44,939 nt of DNA from an uncultured Clostridia bacterium (GTDB lineage: Bacteria; Bacillota; Clostridia; Christensenellales; CAG-917): positions 1 through 44,939 of the forward strand of contig CANQNQ010000010.1 in assembly GCA_947625225.1 (NCBI GenBank). Reading direction: 5' to 3'. The notes beneath the pieces are model-generated. The model had not been told where the DNA came from and searched no databases. It saw nothing but the letters and a program-made list of their open reading frames with translations. This document shows, piece after piece, positions 9,082 to 16,396 of the stretch. Position numbers and translations under genes: made by a program. Position 1 is the first letter of the stretch. Each line of letters begins with the position of its first letter.

Positions 9082-9621
9082 TTACAGCAGCGGGATGGAC
9101 GCGAGGTAGACTATGTCGTCGCGCTTTGCGGCGTCGCCTTCTGCCAGCACAAACGCCTTTTTGACGATGTTGCCGCCCGCAAGCTCCACTATCGCCTCTA
9201 TGCTCTTGAGGCTGCCGCCCGTGGATACCACGTCGTCCACTATCGCGACGCGCTTACCGCGGATGAGGTCGGTATCGTGCTTGGAGAGGTACAGTTTTTG
9301 CTCCTCGCCCGTCGTGATGGAGCGTACCGACACCTCTATGCCGTCCTGCATGTACAGCTTTTTGGACTTGCGGCACACCGCGTAATATGGCTGTCCAAGC
9401 TCGCGCGCGACGACGTGCGCCAACTGCAAGCCTTTGGATTCCGCCGTTATCACCACGTCGCATTCGCCCTCAAGCAAGCGCGCGATCTGCTTGCCGCAGT
9501 GTTCCGTCATGCGCTGGTCGCCGTGCAGGTTGAAAAAGCAGATATGTACGCCGGAGGGCAGCTCCAATATGGGCAGGCGCGCCTCGCAACCCTTTATATC
9601 GACAGTGTAAAATTGGTCCAT
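9082..9621 (-). CDS. adenine phosphoribosyltransferase-like protein
   Basis: A 179-residue type I phosphoribosyltransferase. The PRPP-binding loop VAIVDDVVSTGGSLKS lies near 125-140, and a preceding segment (CDVVITAESKGLQLAHVVA) matches the conserved core strand and helix of Apt- and PurR-like enzymes. Such enzymes join a base to PRPP in purine salvage. The substrate cannot be fixed from the sequence, and a regulatory PRT without catalytic use is possible. GAGGTGA precedes the start. It is the first gene of a two-gene operon with the U32 protein and has a consensus promoter upstream. Confidence 0.85.
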   Translation of the reverse strand: MDQFYTVDIKGCEARLPILELPSGVHICFFNLHGDQRMTEHCGKQIARLLEGECDVVITAESKGLQLAHVVARELGQPYYAVCRKSKKLYMQDGIEVSVRSITTGEEQKLYLSKHDTDLIRGKRVAIVDDVVSTGGSLKSIEAIVELAGGNIVKKAFVLAEGDAAKRDDIVYLASIPLL

Positions 9622-9639
9622 ATTTCACCTCATTGCTAT

Positions 9640-9668
9640 ATTATAGCGCAAACCGCGGGGCATTTCAA
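9640..9668 (-). promoter_or_regulatory. consensus promoter of the phosphoribosyltransferase/U32 operon
   Basis: On the minus strand, TTGAAA (9668-9663) and TATAAT (9645-9640) are separated by 17 bp. The inferred transcription start leaves a short leader that includes the GAGGTGA site. Confidence 0.75.
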
Positions 9669-9688
9669 CCTTAAACCGCACAAAATAA

Positions 9689-9710
9689 GCGCCGCTCTTT
9701 CGAGCGGCGC
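9689..9710 (-). terminator. intrinsic terminator of the small Cys-containing gene
   Basis: A 9-bp perfect stem GCGCCGCTC/GAGCGGCGC with a 4-nt loop. On the minus strand it is followed by TTATTTT. It lies 15 nt beyond the stop of the 43-residue gene and just ahead of the next promoter. Confidence 0.75.
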
Positions 9711-9724
9711 CCATTTGTCGGGGA

Positions 9725-9856
9725 TCATTTGCAATCCGAGCAATCCTTGGTTGCCTTGGAGGACTTTGCCTTGCCGGTGTTCTTTGTCTCTTCGCAGTGG
9801 CAGTCGCTGGGTTGCTTCTTGCCGGGTTGCTTTTCGGTCCAATTTGTCTTTGCCAT
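9725..9856 (-). CDS. 43-residue Cys-containing small protein
   Basis: This short gene has an ATG at 9856 preceded by a good AGGAG about seven bases upstream, a TGA at 9725, and a strong terminator right after it. The product is highly hydrophilic, rich in Lys, Ser, Thr and Gln, and begins MAKTNWTEKQPGKK. It carries four Cys in two pairs, a CHC near residues 19-21 and a CSDC at 39-42. That arrangement suggests metal binding, but no family was recognised. Having both its own RBS and its own terminator is the main argument that it is real. It faces ung, from which it diverges. Confidence 0.65.
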   Translation of the reverse strand: MAKTNWTEKQPGKKQPSDCHCEETKNTGKAKSSKATKDCSDCK

Positions 9857-9923
9857 ATCATATCTCCTTTTAAGGCTTCCGCCTTTTGACAGTAGTATGG
9901 CGCATATTGTCGGTTTTCATACC

Positions 9924-9951
9924 TTGCATAATGCAAAATATATGTTATAAT
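9924..9951 (+). promoter_or_regulatory. promoter of ung giving an apparently leaderless mRNA
   Basis: TTGCAT (9924-9929) and TATAAT (9946-9951) have a 16-bp spacer. A start about seven bases after the -10 box falls on the ATG at 9958. The -35 box lies inside the 13-bp palindrome TTGCATAATGCAA (9924-9936), a possible operator. There is no Shine-Dalgarno sequence. Confidence 0.6.
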
Positions 9952-9957
9952 CAAAGT

Positions 9958-10620
9958 ATGGTACACATTGGCAACAGTTGGGACGACATCCTCAGGGCGG
10001 ATTTCGAGAGCGACAGCTACAAGGCGCTGCGCGCTTTTCTTGCCGAGGAGTACAGGACGCGCACGATTTATCCCGATATGCACGACATCTTCAACGCGCT
10101 CAAGGCCACGCCCTACGAGGCGGTCAAGGCAGTCATTTTGGGGCAGGACCCCTATCACGGGGCGGGACAGGCGCACGGCATGTGCTTCTCCGTCAAGCCC
10201 GGAGTGCCCGCGCCGCCGTCGCTTGTAAACATATTCAAGGAGATAGAGGACGACGTGGGCGTGCACAACGTCTCCCCCTACCTCGTGCCGTGGGCGCAGC
10301 AGGGCGTATTGCTGCTCAACACAGTGCTCACCGTGCGCGAAGGGCAGCCCAACTCCCACAAGGGCATGGGCTGGGAGGCGCTCACCGACAGCGTAATCAA
10401 AAAGCTCAACGACCGTCCTCAACCCATCGTGTTTTTGCTGTGGGGAGGCAACGCGCGCAGCAAAAAGGCGTTGATCACCGCGCCGCAACACCTCATTCTG
10501 GAGTGCCCACATCCCTCGCCGCTCAGCGCATACTATGGCTTTTTCGGATGCCGCCACTTTTCAAAATGCAACGAGTTTTTGCGAGCGCACGGCATGGACG
10601 AGATAGATTGGCGCACTTAA
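9958..10620 (+). CDS. ung: uracil-DNA glycosylase, family 1
   Basis: Removes uracil from DNA as the first step of base excision repair. The 220-residue length is normal. The catalytic water-activating motif GQDPYHG is near residues 61-67, the Phe-stacking segment follows, LLLNTVLTVR is in the middle, and the DNA-intercalation loop HPSPLSA is near 183-189. The frame stays open upstream, but the family's usual N-terminus and the position of the -10 box favour the ATG at 9958. No ribosome binding site is present, in line with leaderless translation. A CBS-domain gene follows 72 nt downstream. Confidence 0.96.
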   Translation: MVHIGNSWDDILRADFESDSYKALRAFLAEEYRTRTIYPDMHDIFNALKATPYEAVKAVILGQDPYHGAGQAHGMCFSVKPGVPAPPSLVNIFKEIEDDVGVHNVSPYLVPWAQQGVLLLNTVLTVREGQPNSHKGMGWEALTDSVIKKLNDRPQPIVFLLWGGNARSKKALITAPQHLILECPHPSPLSAYYGFFGCRHFSKCNEFLRAHGMDEIDWRT

Positions 10621-10692
10621 GTCAGGGACAAATTTTTTGAGGATAGCGTAGGATGATAGAGGCGCAAAGGCGCGACAAGTAAGGGGGAAGTT

Positions 10693-11100
10693 ATGAATAT
10701 TTTCGATTTTTTCACGCCCAAAGCGGAAACGTTCTATCTTGAGGAGGACTCCACCGTCAGGCAGGCGATAGAAAAGCTGGACAGGCACAAGTTCAGCGTG
10801 GTGCCCATCATCGACGCGCAGGGCAGGTACGTGTCCACCGTGTCGGAGGGGGACATCCTCGGCTACATGAAAAACGTAGCGCACTTCGACCTCAACGTCG
10901 CGGAGCACACGCCCATCATGAGCATAGAAAAATATCGCCCCTATCAGGAGCTGGGGCTGCACGAGCCCATCGAGCGCATATTGGAGCTGTCGCTGGAGCA
11001 GAATTTTATTCCGCTTGTGGACGATCAGGACTCCTATATAGGTATCCTCAAGCGCAGAGAGATCATCGAATTTTTGTACAAACACGGACGCAAAAAGTAG
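10693..11100 (+). CDS. CBS-domain protein
   Basis: A 135-residue protein made almost only of two CBS motifs, roughly 8-60 and 75-130. The first contains ...DRHKFSVVPIIDAQGRYV and the second ...NFIPLVDDQDSYIGILKRREI. Paired CBS motifs bind adenosine-type ligands such as AMP, ATP or SAM, and stand-alone versions usually regulate other proteins. The partner is unknown. AAGGGGGA precedes the ATG. No separate promoter is obvious between ung and this gene, so read-through from ung is possible. A terminator hairpin follows. Confidence 0.9.
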   Translation: MNIFDFFTPKAETFYLEEDSTVRQAIEKLDRHKFSVVPIIDAQGRYVSTVSEGDILGYMKNVAHFDLNVAEHTPIMSIEKYRPYQELGLHEPIERILELSLEQNFIPLVDDQDSYIGILKRREIIEFLYKHGRKK

Positions 11101-11128
11101 CCCGTAAAGGGAAATATCATAATAAACG

Positions 11129-11155
11129 AAAAGACAGGCAACGACCTGTCTTTTT
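11129..11155. terminator. bidirectional intrinsic terminator
   Basis: An 8-bp stem AAGACAGG/CCTGTCTT (11131-11138, 11145-11152) with a 6-nt loop is flanked by A-rich and T-rich tracts on either side. It can serve both the CBS gene (+) and the convergent aldo/keto reductase gene (-). Confidence 0.75.
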
Positions 11156-11201
11156 ACGTTATATCGCGATGTTTATCGTGTTGATTTGATGTGTTAAAGC
11201 G

Positions 11202-12296
11202 TCATTTTTGCTCAAACATCTCAACACCGCGCTTCATAAGTTCGGATATCTTGATGTGCTGCGGGCACTGCGCTTCGCACCTCTTGCAGGCGAGGCATTC
11301 GCTTGCGTGATGGGGCAGTTTGCCGTACTGCTCCGCGGCTTGCGCGGTCTGTCCGCTGCCAAGCTGCAGGTTCATCGCCGCAAACAGGTCCGGGATGGGG
11401 ATGTGCTTGGGGCACTCCTCCACGCAGTAGCGGCAGGCGGTGCAGGGGATGGTCGCGGAATTTTTAAGCAACCTTTGCGCCTCGTATATCACCTTGCGCT
11501 CCCCGTCGTCGAGTGGGGTGAAGTCGCGCATATAGGACAGGTTGTCGGTCATCTGATCCATGTTGGACATGCCCGACAGCACGTTAAGCACGCCGTCCAG
11601 CGACGCCGCAAAGCGGATAGCCCAGCTGGCGCAGGACATGTCGGGGCGATGCGCTTTAAGCAGATTTTTCACATCCTCCGGCGGGTTTGCCAATTTGCCG
11701 CCCTTTACAGGCTCCATGATGACTATCTGCTTGCCGTGCTTGCGCGCTACCTCGTAGTTGGCGCGGGCGGTGACGTCGGGATTTTCCCAATCGGCGTAGT
11801 TGATCTGCAGCTGGACCATCTCCACTTCGGGGTGTTTGGTCAGCAGCTCGTCAAGCAGCGTCGGACCTGAGTGGTAGGAGAACGCGATATGCTTTATCAC
11901 GCCCTTCGCCTTTTGCTCGTTCAGGAAATCCCAAAGATGGAAATTTTCATATTTTTTGTAGTTGTTTTCAAGCACGCAGTGCAGCAAGTAGTAGTCAAAG
12001 TAGTCCGTGCCCGCGCGCTCGAGGCTCTTTTTGAGCTGTGCCTTCGCCATGTTTTCGGTGGGCGCGATGCCCGCGTTCAGCTTGGACGCAAGCATATACG
12101 ACTCACGCGGATATCTCTCCACCAGCGCTTTACGCGTCGCCACCTCGGATCCGAGGTAAACATATGCGGTGTCGAAGTAGTTGCCGCCCGCCGCGATAAA
12201 CGCGTCCACCATGCGCTTGGTGTGCTCCACGTCTATTGTGACGCCGCGCTTTGGCAGGCGCATCATGCCGAAGCCGAGTTTTAATCCGTTGTCCAT
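11202..12296 (-). CDS. aldo/keto reductase with two 4Fe-4S clusters
   Basis: A 364-residue protein. The N-terminal ~270 residues form an aldo/keto reductase TIM barrel with the FDTAYVY segment (Asp and Tyr of the catalytic tetrad) near 39-45, ASKLN (Lys) near 69-73, and YYLLHCV near 101-107. The C-terminus carries two ferredoxin-like motifs, CTACRYCVEECP and CLACKRCEAQCP, each expected to hold a 4Fe-4S cluster. Such proteins are common in anaerobic Clostridia; their substrates are mostly unknown. AGGAGG precedes the start. It lies 53 nt downstream of the ComEC-like hydrolase gene and is probably co-transcribed with it. Confidence 0.94.
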   Translation of the reverse strand: MDNGLKLGFGMMRLPKRGVTIDVEHTKRMVDAFIAAGGNYFDTAYVYLGSEVATRKALVERYPRESYMLASKLNAGIAPTENMAKAQLKKSLERAGTDYFDYYLLHCVLENNYKKYENFHLWDFLNEQKAKGVIKHIAFSYHSGPTLLDELLTKHPEVEMVQLQINYADWENPDVTARANYEVARKHGKQIVIMEPVKGGKLANPPEDVKNLLKAHRPDMSCASWAIRFAASLDGVLNVLSGMSNMDQMTDNLSYMRDFTPLDDGERKVIYEAQRLLKNSATIPCTACRYCVEECPKHIPIPDLFAAMNLQLGSGQTAQAAEQYGKLPHHASECLACKRCEAQCPQHIKISELMKRGVEMFEQK

Positions 12297-12349
12297 ATTT
12301 TCCTCCTTGTTTTTGCGGTTGCTTATATTGCAAAGGGATATTGCGCAAG

Positions 12350-13462
12350 TTACTTTGCGGCGCCCCTGCGGTTTTGTTGCTGAGTTGCTTCGCGCTCCAT
12401 ATCGAAGCTCATATTTCCCTCGCTGTCAATGTTTAGCACTATCGTTCCGTTGTTGTCCGTGCGGTATATGGTCATGTTGCGCGCGACGAACCTATCCAGC
12501 GCCTCCTGCGTGGGGTGATGGAAGGTGTTACCGTGCTCGTTGCAGCTGATGATGGCATATTCGCAGTTGACTGCCCTCAGAAACTCATCCGTAGACGAAG
12601 TTTCGCTGCCGTGATGCGCCACTTTCAGAACGTCGCAATCCAGATATCCTATGCGGTCGGCGACTATTGGCTCGTTATACTCGTTGCTGTCGCCCGTCAG
12701 CACCACGCGCCGCCCGTTATAGGTCAGTATGCCCACCGGGGACACCGCGTTCAAGCGCGGACCGGAGTTCAGATTGGTGTCGGCATAGTACTGCGCGGTG
12801 GGGCAGTAGAAGGTGAGCGTGTAGGTGCTGCCATCGGAGATGACAATGCTGTTGGATTGCTCGTCTTCGTCCATGTTGAGGTGTATGGTACACCCTTTTT
12901 CGGACAGCGCCGCTATAAAGAAGTTGGCGTATACGTCCGTATCCACCGCGTCCTCGTCCGTGAACATTGCCAACTTGCTTTTGCCAAGCGCGTTCACAGC
13001 GGCTTGCAAAGATTCGTTTTTGGGCTTGGCGAGGATGTTGGGCATATAGATGTTGTCTATATCGAATGCGCGAATTATATCGTCCAAATACTCCACGTGG
13101 TCCTCGTCCGTGTGGGTAAGCATAAGATGGGTTATGTTGTCGTCGGGATTCAGCTCGCCCAGATAGTCCATCGTCTCGTCAAAGTCGTAGCCGGAACTTT
13201 TGTTGCCGCAGTCTATCAGCATATCGTCGCCGTCGGGGAAGGATATGTAAATACAATCGCCCTGCCCCACGTCCAAGAAGTAGACGGACAGCGTGTTTTC
13301 GCCCTGTTCCAGCGGCTCGCCGAATAGGGCGGCGTGCAACCTCGCCCACACGTCGGGGAAGGCGAAGTAAACCACGCACAGCGCTATCGCTACCACCAAG
13401 ACCACCGCTATCGCCGCGATGATCAAGGGTTTCATATTGCGTTTCGAACTGTTGCTTGCCAT
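12350..13462 (-). CDS. ComEC-like metallo-beta-lactamase-fold hydrolase, membrane-anchored
   Basis: A 370-residue protein. One membrane segment at about 10-33 puts the rest outside the cell. A metallo-beta-lactamase fold follows, with LSVYFLDVGQGDCIYI near 58-73, DGDDMLIDCG near 77-86, and the metal motif THTDEDHVE. In the last, Asp replaces the second His of HxHxDH, as is usual in the ComEC family. LTGDSNEYNE and VAHHGSETSS supply the remaining ligand motifs. It has no competence-channel domain, so it is the stand-alone hydrolase type, possibly a nuclease or phosphodiesterase on exogenous nucleic acid or nucleotides. The start has only a weak SD, and an internal Met at residue 10 is an alternative. 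Confidence 0.87.
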   Translation of the reverse strand: MASNSSKRNMKPLIIAAIAVVLVVAIALCVVYFAFPDVWARLHAALFGEPLEQGENTLSVYFLDVGQGDCIYISFPDGDDMLIDCGNKSSGYDFDETMDYLGELNPDDNITHLMLTHTDEDHVEYLDDIIRAFDIDNIYMPNILAKPKNESLQAAVNALGKSKLAMFTDEDAVDTDVYANFFIAALSEKGCTIHLNMDEDEQSNSIVISDGSTYTLTFYCPTAQYYADTNLNSGPRLNAVSPVGILTYNGRRVVLTGDSNEYNEPIVADRIGYLDCDVLKVAHHGSETSSTDEFLRAVNCEYAIISCNEHGNTFHHPTQEALDRFVARNMTIYRTDNNGTIVLNIDSEGNMSFDMEREATQQQNRRGAAK

Positions 13463-13543
13463 AGGTCGATATTACAGATTGAGATGTTAAACTGCCGTTT
13501 TTGTTTTGTTAACCGCCGTTTGCGCTATATTGCGGGATAAGAT

Positions 13544-13867
13544 TCATACGATATGGCGCTTGTACTCGTCGCCCCAAGCCGCCAAGGCGTCCCATATGGG
13601 GCGCAGCGAATTGCCAAGCGGAGACAGCGAATATACCACGCGCGGGGGGACCTCCGCAAACACCGTGCGGTCGATCAGCCCGTCGTCCTCAAGCGCGCGC
13701 AGATTGTCCGTCAACACCTTTTGGCTTATCGGGATAGACCTCATAAGCTCCGAAAAACGGCGCGGCGAGTTGAGCAGGTCGCGTATTATCAACATTTTCC
13801 ACTTGTTGCCGATCAGTTGTACCGTGGTCGCAACGGGACATTCGGGCAATTCGGCTTTTGTCAGCAT
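13544..13867 (-). CDS. HxlR-family transcriptional regulator
   Basis: A 107-residue winged-helix regulator. It has the family's N-terminal CPV Cys, the IGNKWKMLIIRDLL helix, RRFSELMRSIPISQKVLTDN (the recognition region), and a wing ending in YSLSPLGNSLRPI. HxlR proteins usually repress or activate a divergent neighbour in response to electrophiles or redox changes; the N-terminal Cys is often the sensor. AAGGAG lies seven bases upstream. It diverges from the cupin gene, whose promoter contains a candidate operator, so that gene is the likely target. Confidence 0.93.
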   Translation of the reverse strand: MLTKAELPECPVATTVQLIGNKWKMLIIRDLLNSPRRFSELMRSIPISQKVLTDNLRALEDDGLIDRTVFAEVPPRVVYSLSPLGNSLRPIWDALAAWGDEYKRHIV

Positions 13868-13896
13868 AGCCGGCTCCTTTATGTTTTACTGATATA

Positions 13897-13925
13897 ATAT
13901 TAGCACGGCGTGCGCAAAGATACAA
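13897..13925 (-). promoter_or_regulatory. promoter of the HxlR gene
   Basis: On the minus strand, TTGTAT (13925-13920) and TAATAT (13902-13897) are separated by 17 bp. They lie about 30 nt upstream of the start codon. Confidence 0.5.
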
Positions 13926-14004
13926 TAGTTTTGTTGTGTTTGTTTCAAAAATGAAGCGTTGAAGAAATTATATTTTTATTTGCCTGTAATAAAAAAGTAA
14001 CCAT

Positions 14005-14042
14005 ATGGACAGCGCACCATAAGTTTGATATAATGTGTCCAT
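14005..14042 (+). promoter_or_regulatory. cupin promoter within a candidate HxlR operator
   Basis: TGGACA (14006-14011) and TATAAT (14029-14034) have a 17-bp spacer. A perfect 7-bp inverted repeat, ATGGACA (14005-14011) and TGTCCAT (14036-14042), brackets the whole core promoter. A dimeric regulator bound there would block or remodel RNA polymerase binding. The HxlR protein encoded next door is the obvious candidate. Confidence 0.65.
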
Positions 14043-14062
14043 CAAACAACTGGAGGTAAATT

Positions 14063-14416
14063 ATGGCAAACTTTTCAAAAACATCAGTTGCAAACGCTCC
14101 TCGCGTGGAGCTTCATGACCTCATCGGTCTTACGGGCGCGGAAGTCAGCATAAATTCGCTTCCGGCGGGCGCGGGCGTCCCGTTTGTGCATGCTCACAAA
14201 CAGAATGAGGAGATATATGGTATCCTCGAGGGCAGTGGCGTCGCTGTCATCGACGGCAAGGAAGTGGCGCTCAAGGCGGGCGATTGGCTGAGGCTGGCTC
14301 CTCAAGCTATGCGCAAGTTCTCCGCGGCGGCAGACGAAGGCATAAAGTATGTCTGCATTCAGGTCAAGGCGGGTTCGCTTGAACAGTACACCGGCGGCGA
14401 CGCATTGATGGGTTGA
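14063..14416 (+). CDS. small cupin-domain protein
   Basis: A 117-residue single-domain cupin. Motif 1 reads G-VPFV-HAH-KQNEEIYGILEG near 36-55, giving two His and a Glu as metal ligands. Motif 2, LKAGDWLRLAPQAMRKFSA, lacks the usual third His, so metal binding may be incomplete or the protein may be non-catalytic. GGAGG precedes the start. The promoter is overlapped by a candidate operator for the divergent HxlR regulator, suggesting a stress- or redox-induced role. The substrate is unknown. Confidence 0.9.
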   Translation: MANFSKTSVANAPRVELHDLIGLTGAEVSINSLPAGAGVPFVHAHKQNEEIYGILEGSGVAVIDGKEVALKAGDWLRLAPQAMRKFSAAADEGIKYVCIQVKAGSLEQYTGGDALMG

Positions 14417-14441
14417 ATGTAGGAAACGCAATTTTTGCAGA

Positions 14442-14483
14442 ACGCGCGGTTTTTCGAGCAAAATCTGCCGTTAAACCGCGCGT
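14442..14483. other. 11-bp inverted repeat between cupin and macrodomain genes
   Basis: ACGCGCGGTTT (14442-14452) pairs perfectly with AAACCGCGCGT (14473-14483) around a 20-nt loop. There is no U-run on the plus strand, so it is more likely an RNA-processing or attenuation hairpin, or an operator ahead of the macrodomain gene, than an intrinsic terminator. Confidence 0.5.
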
Positions 14484-14505
14484 ATCGTCATTATAGGGTG
14501 ATAAT

Positions 14506-15282
14506 ATGGATCAAGCGCAAAGGCGGAAATATCTTATCGAATATCTGCTCGACGAGCAAAATGCGCAGGCGGAAATCCCGGACGACGAGTATTCTCAAAA
14601 ACGACTGCTTCGCGCGCTTTTTAACGTGCGGGAGCCAATGCCCGCGAGCGAAGAATTTTTGCGCGAACAAGACGAATATTTGCGCGAAGAATTGCGGCTT
14701 AAGGGCATAACGGATATTGCAGACCTTTCGCCCATTCGGCCCGACATCTATCTTTGGCGGGGCGACATTACAACGCTCAAATGCGACGGGATCGTAAACG
14801 CCGCAAATTCGCAGATGCTCGGCTGTTTTTGTCCAAACCATGGTTGTATAGACAACGCCATCCACACATTTGCGGGCATTCAGCTTCGACGGGAGTGCGC
14901 GGAGATCATGAAAGCGCAGGGACACGAAGAACCTACGGGCGAGGCGAAGATCACTCACGCCTATAATTTGCCTTGTAAATACGTTTTGCATACGGTCGGT
15001 CCCATTGTCTATGGAAAGCTCGCCAAAAAGCATGAGCGCCTACTTGAAAGCTGTTACCGCTCCTGCCTTGAGCTAGCAGACGAAAACGGGCTAAACAGCC
15101 TTGCGTTTTGCTGTATCTCTACGGGCGAATTTCATTTCCCGAACGAGCGCGCCGCCGAGATCGCCGTTCGGACTGTACAAGAATACAAGCATGAAACGAA
15201 AAGCGAAATCAAGGTAATTTTCAATGTGTTCAAGGAGCAAGATCATGAAATTTATGCAAGACTTCTCGACGCAAATGAGTAG
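14506..15282 (+). CDS. Zn-dependent macrodomain protein (ADP-ribosyl hydrolase)
   Basis: Predicted to remove ADP-ribose from proteins modified by the sirtuin encoded next. The 258-residue product has an N-terminal helical part (1-80) and a macrodomain. The domain carries DITTLKCDGIVNAANSQMLG near 88-107 and the zinc-site signature GCFCPNHGCIDNAIH, whose Cys-His-Cys set marks the Zn-macrodomain class linked to class M sirtuins. GEAKITHAYNLP and the phosphate loop AFCCISTGEFHFP follow. GGGTGAT precedes the start. The sirtuin gene overlaps its 3' end by 38 bp. The family and the link to sirtuins are known from Staphylococcus and Streptococcus; the target here is not evident. Confidence 0.93.
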   Translation: MDQAQRRKYLIEYLLDEQNAQAEIPDDEYSQKRLLRALFNVREPMPASEEFLREQDEYLREELRLKGITDIADLSPIRPDIYLWRGDITTLKCDGIVNAANSQMLGCFCPNHGCIDNAIHTFAGIQLRRECAEIMKAQGHEEPTGEAKITHAYNLPCKYVLHTVGPIVYGKLAKKHERLLESCYRSCLELADENGLNSLAFCCISTGEFHFPNERAAEIAVRTVQEYKHETKSEIKVIFNVFKEQDHEIYARLLDANE

Positions 15283-16099
15283 ATTAAAAGAAGAACTACA
15301 AAATGCCGCCGCTGTCGTTATCGGCGCGGGCGCGGGGCTTTCCACGGCGGCGGGATTTGCCTATTCAGGCGAACGCTTTGAAAAATATTTCTCCGATTTC
15401 GAGCAGAAATATGGGTTTCACGATATGTATACGGGTGGGTTTTACCCGTATGATACGCTTGAAGAACATTGGGCGTATTGGTCGCGGTATATCCTCATCA
15501 ACCGCTATACGGATCCGCCCAAGCATGTCTATCAAGAACTTTTTGAACTCGCGAAGGACAAGGACTATTTTGTCATCACCACCAACGTGGACCATTGTTT
15601 TCAAAAGGCGGGCTTTGACAAAGCGCGGCTCTTTTACACGCAGGGGGACTACGGGCTGTTTCAATGTTCCGTTCCTTGTCACAATAAAACGTACGACAAT
15701 GAGGAAATTGTCCGTCGCATGGTGGAGGAGCAACGGGATATGCGCGTCCCGACCGAACTCATTCCGCGCTGTCCCGTGTGCGGAAGGCCGATGACGATGA
15801 ACTTGCGCGCCGACGATAGATTTGTGCAGGACGATGGCTGGGATATGGCGTGTAAGCGTTACGAGCGGTTTATTACCGTGCATATGCATGATAAAATCCT
15901 GTTTCTCGAACTTGGAGTGGGGGACAATACGCCCGCGATCATCAAATATCCATTTTGGCGGCTGACTGCGCAAAACAAAAAGGCGACCTACGCCTGTATC
16001 AACTACGGCGAAGCCTTCTGCCCCGAACAGATTCAAAAGCAGGCAATCTGTTTGAACGACGACATAGGGAACGTACTCCTATCTTTGTATAACAAATAA
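15245..16099 (+). CDS. class M sirtuin (SirTM), protein ADP-ribosyltransferase
   Basis: A 284-residue sirtuin-fold protein. The NAD-binding GAGAGLSTAAGFAYSG lies near 29-44, TTNVDHCFQKAG near 112-123, and a Cys pair RCPVCGRP near 178-185. Class M sirtuins transfer ADP-ribose to proteins rather than deacetylating them; in known operons the target is a lipoylated GcvH-like protein. The start at 15245 is chosen because AAGGAG lies seven bases upstream, inside the macrodomain gene. The 38-bp overlap indicates coupled expression of the writer and its eraser. The usual partners GcvH-L and LplA2 are absent here, so the substrate must be encoded elsewhere or be different. Confidence 0.9.
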   Translation: MKFMQDFSTQMSRLKEELQNAAAVVIGAGAGLSTAAGFAYSGERFEKYFSDFEQKYGFHDMYTGGFYPYDTLEEHWAYWSRYILINRYTDPPKHVYQELFELAKDKDYFVITTNVDHCFQKAGFDKARLFYTQGDYGLFQCSVPCHNKTYDNEEIVRRMVEEQRDMRVPTELIPRCPVCGRPMTMNLRADDRFVQDDGWDMACKRYERFITVHMHDKILFLELGVGDNTPAIIKYPFWRLTAQNKKATYACINYGEAFCPEQIQKQAICLNDDIGNVLLSLYNK

Positions 16100-16176
16100 A
16101 CGCTCTCGGCGGATCGGACTGAGTTGGATCTTTATGTTTGACTGACATGTCGGACAGTTGAGGGCGTATTTTTTTT
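16100..16176 (+). terminator. intrinsic terminator of the macrodomain-sirtuin operon
   Basis: ACGCTCTC (16100-16107) pairs with GAGGGCGT (16160-16167, one G-U), enclosing a further folded region. Eight T follow (16169-16176). It begins directly after the sirtuin stop codon. Confidence 0.65.
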
Positions 16177-16299
16177 GTATTCAACAGTAAAAACATAGAC
16201 CCCGCGTGGTCTCATTGTGTAAATTGCTCGATGGGGGCCAAAAAAATCGACAAATTGGGCAATGGGGACGATTTTTTTCATACTTTTGGACAAAAGCGC

Positions 16300-16328
16300 T
16301 TGTACTTTGCAGCATTATACTATATAAT
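16300..16328 (+). promoter_or_regulatory. promoter of the type IV pilus operon
   Basis: TTGTAC (16300-16305) and TATAAT (16323-16328) have a 17-bp spacer. It is the only strong promoter-like signal seen before the 11-gene block that starts at 16397. The inferred leader is about 60 nt. Confidence 0.65.
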
Positions 16329-16396
16329 AATCATACCCATTGCATAATTTCGCCCGTCTGCGCTCACGAGAGCGTGGGCGCGGTAGCGAGGCAGGT

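Noticed and set aside
9625..10557. 310-codon antisense frame over ung.
   Set aside because: ung is certain on the plus strand, and the antisense frame has no domain.
12890..13110. Asp in place of the second His in the metal motif of the ComEC-like protein, first taken as an inactivated site.
   Set aside because: This substitution is normal in the ComEC family, so it is not evidence of loss of function.
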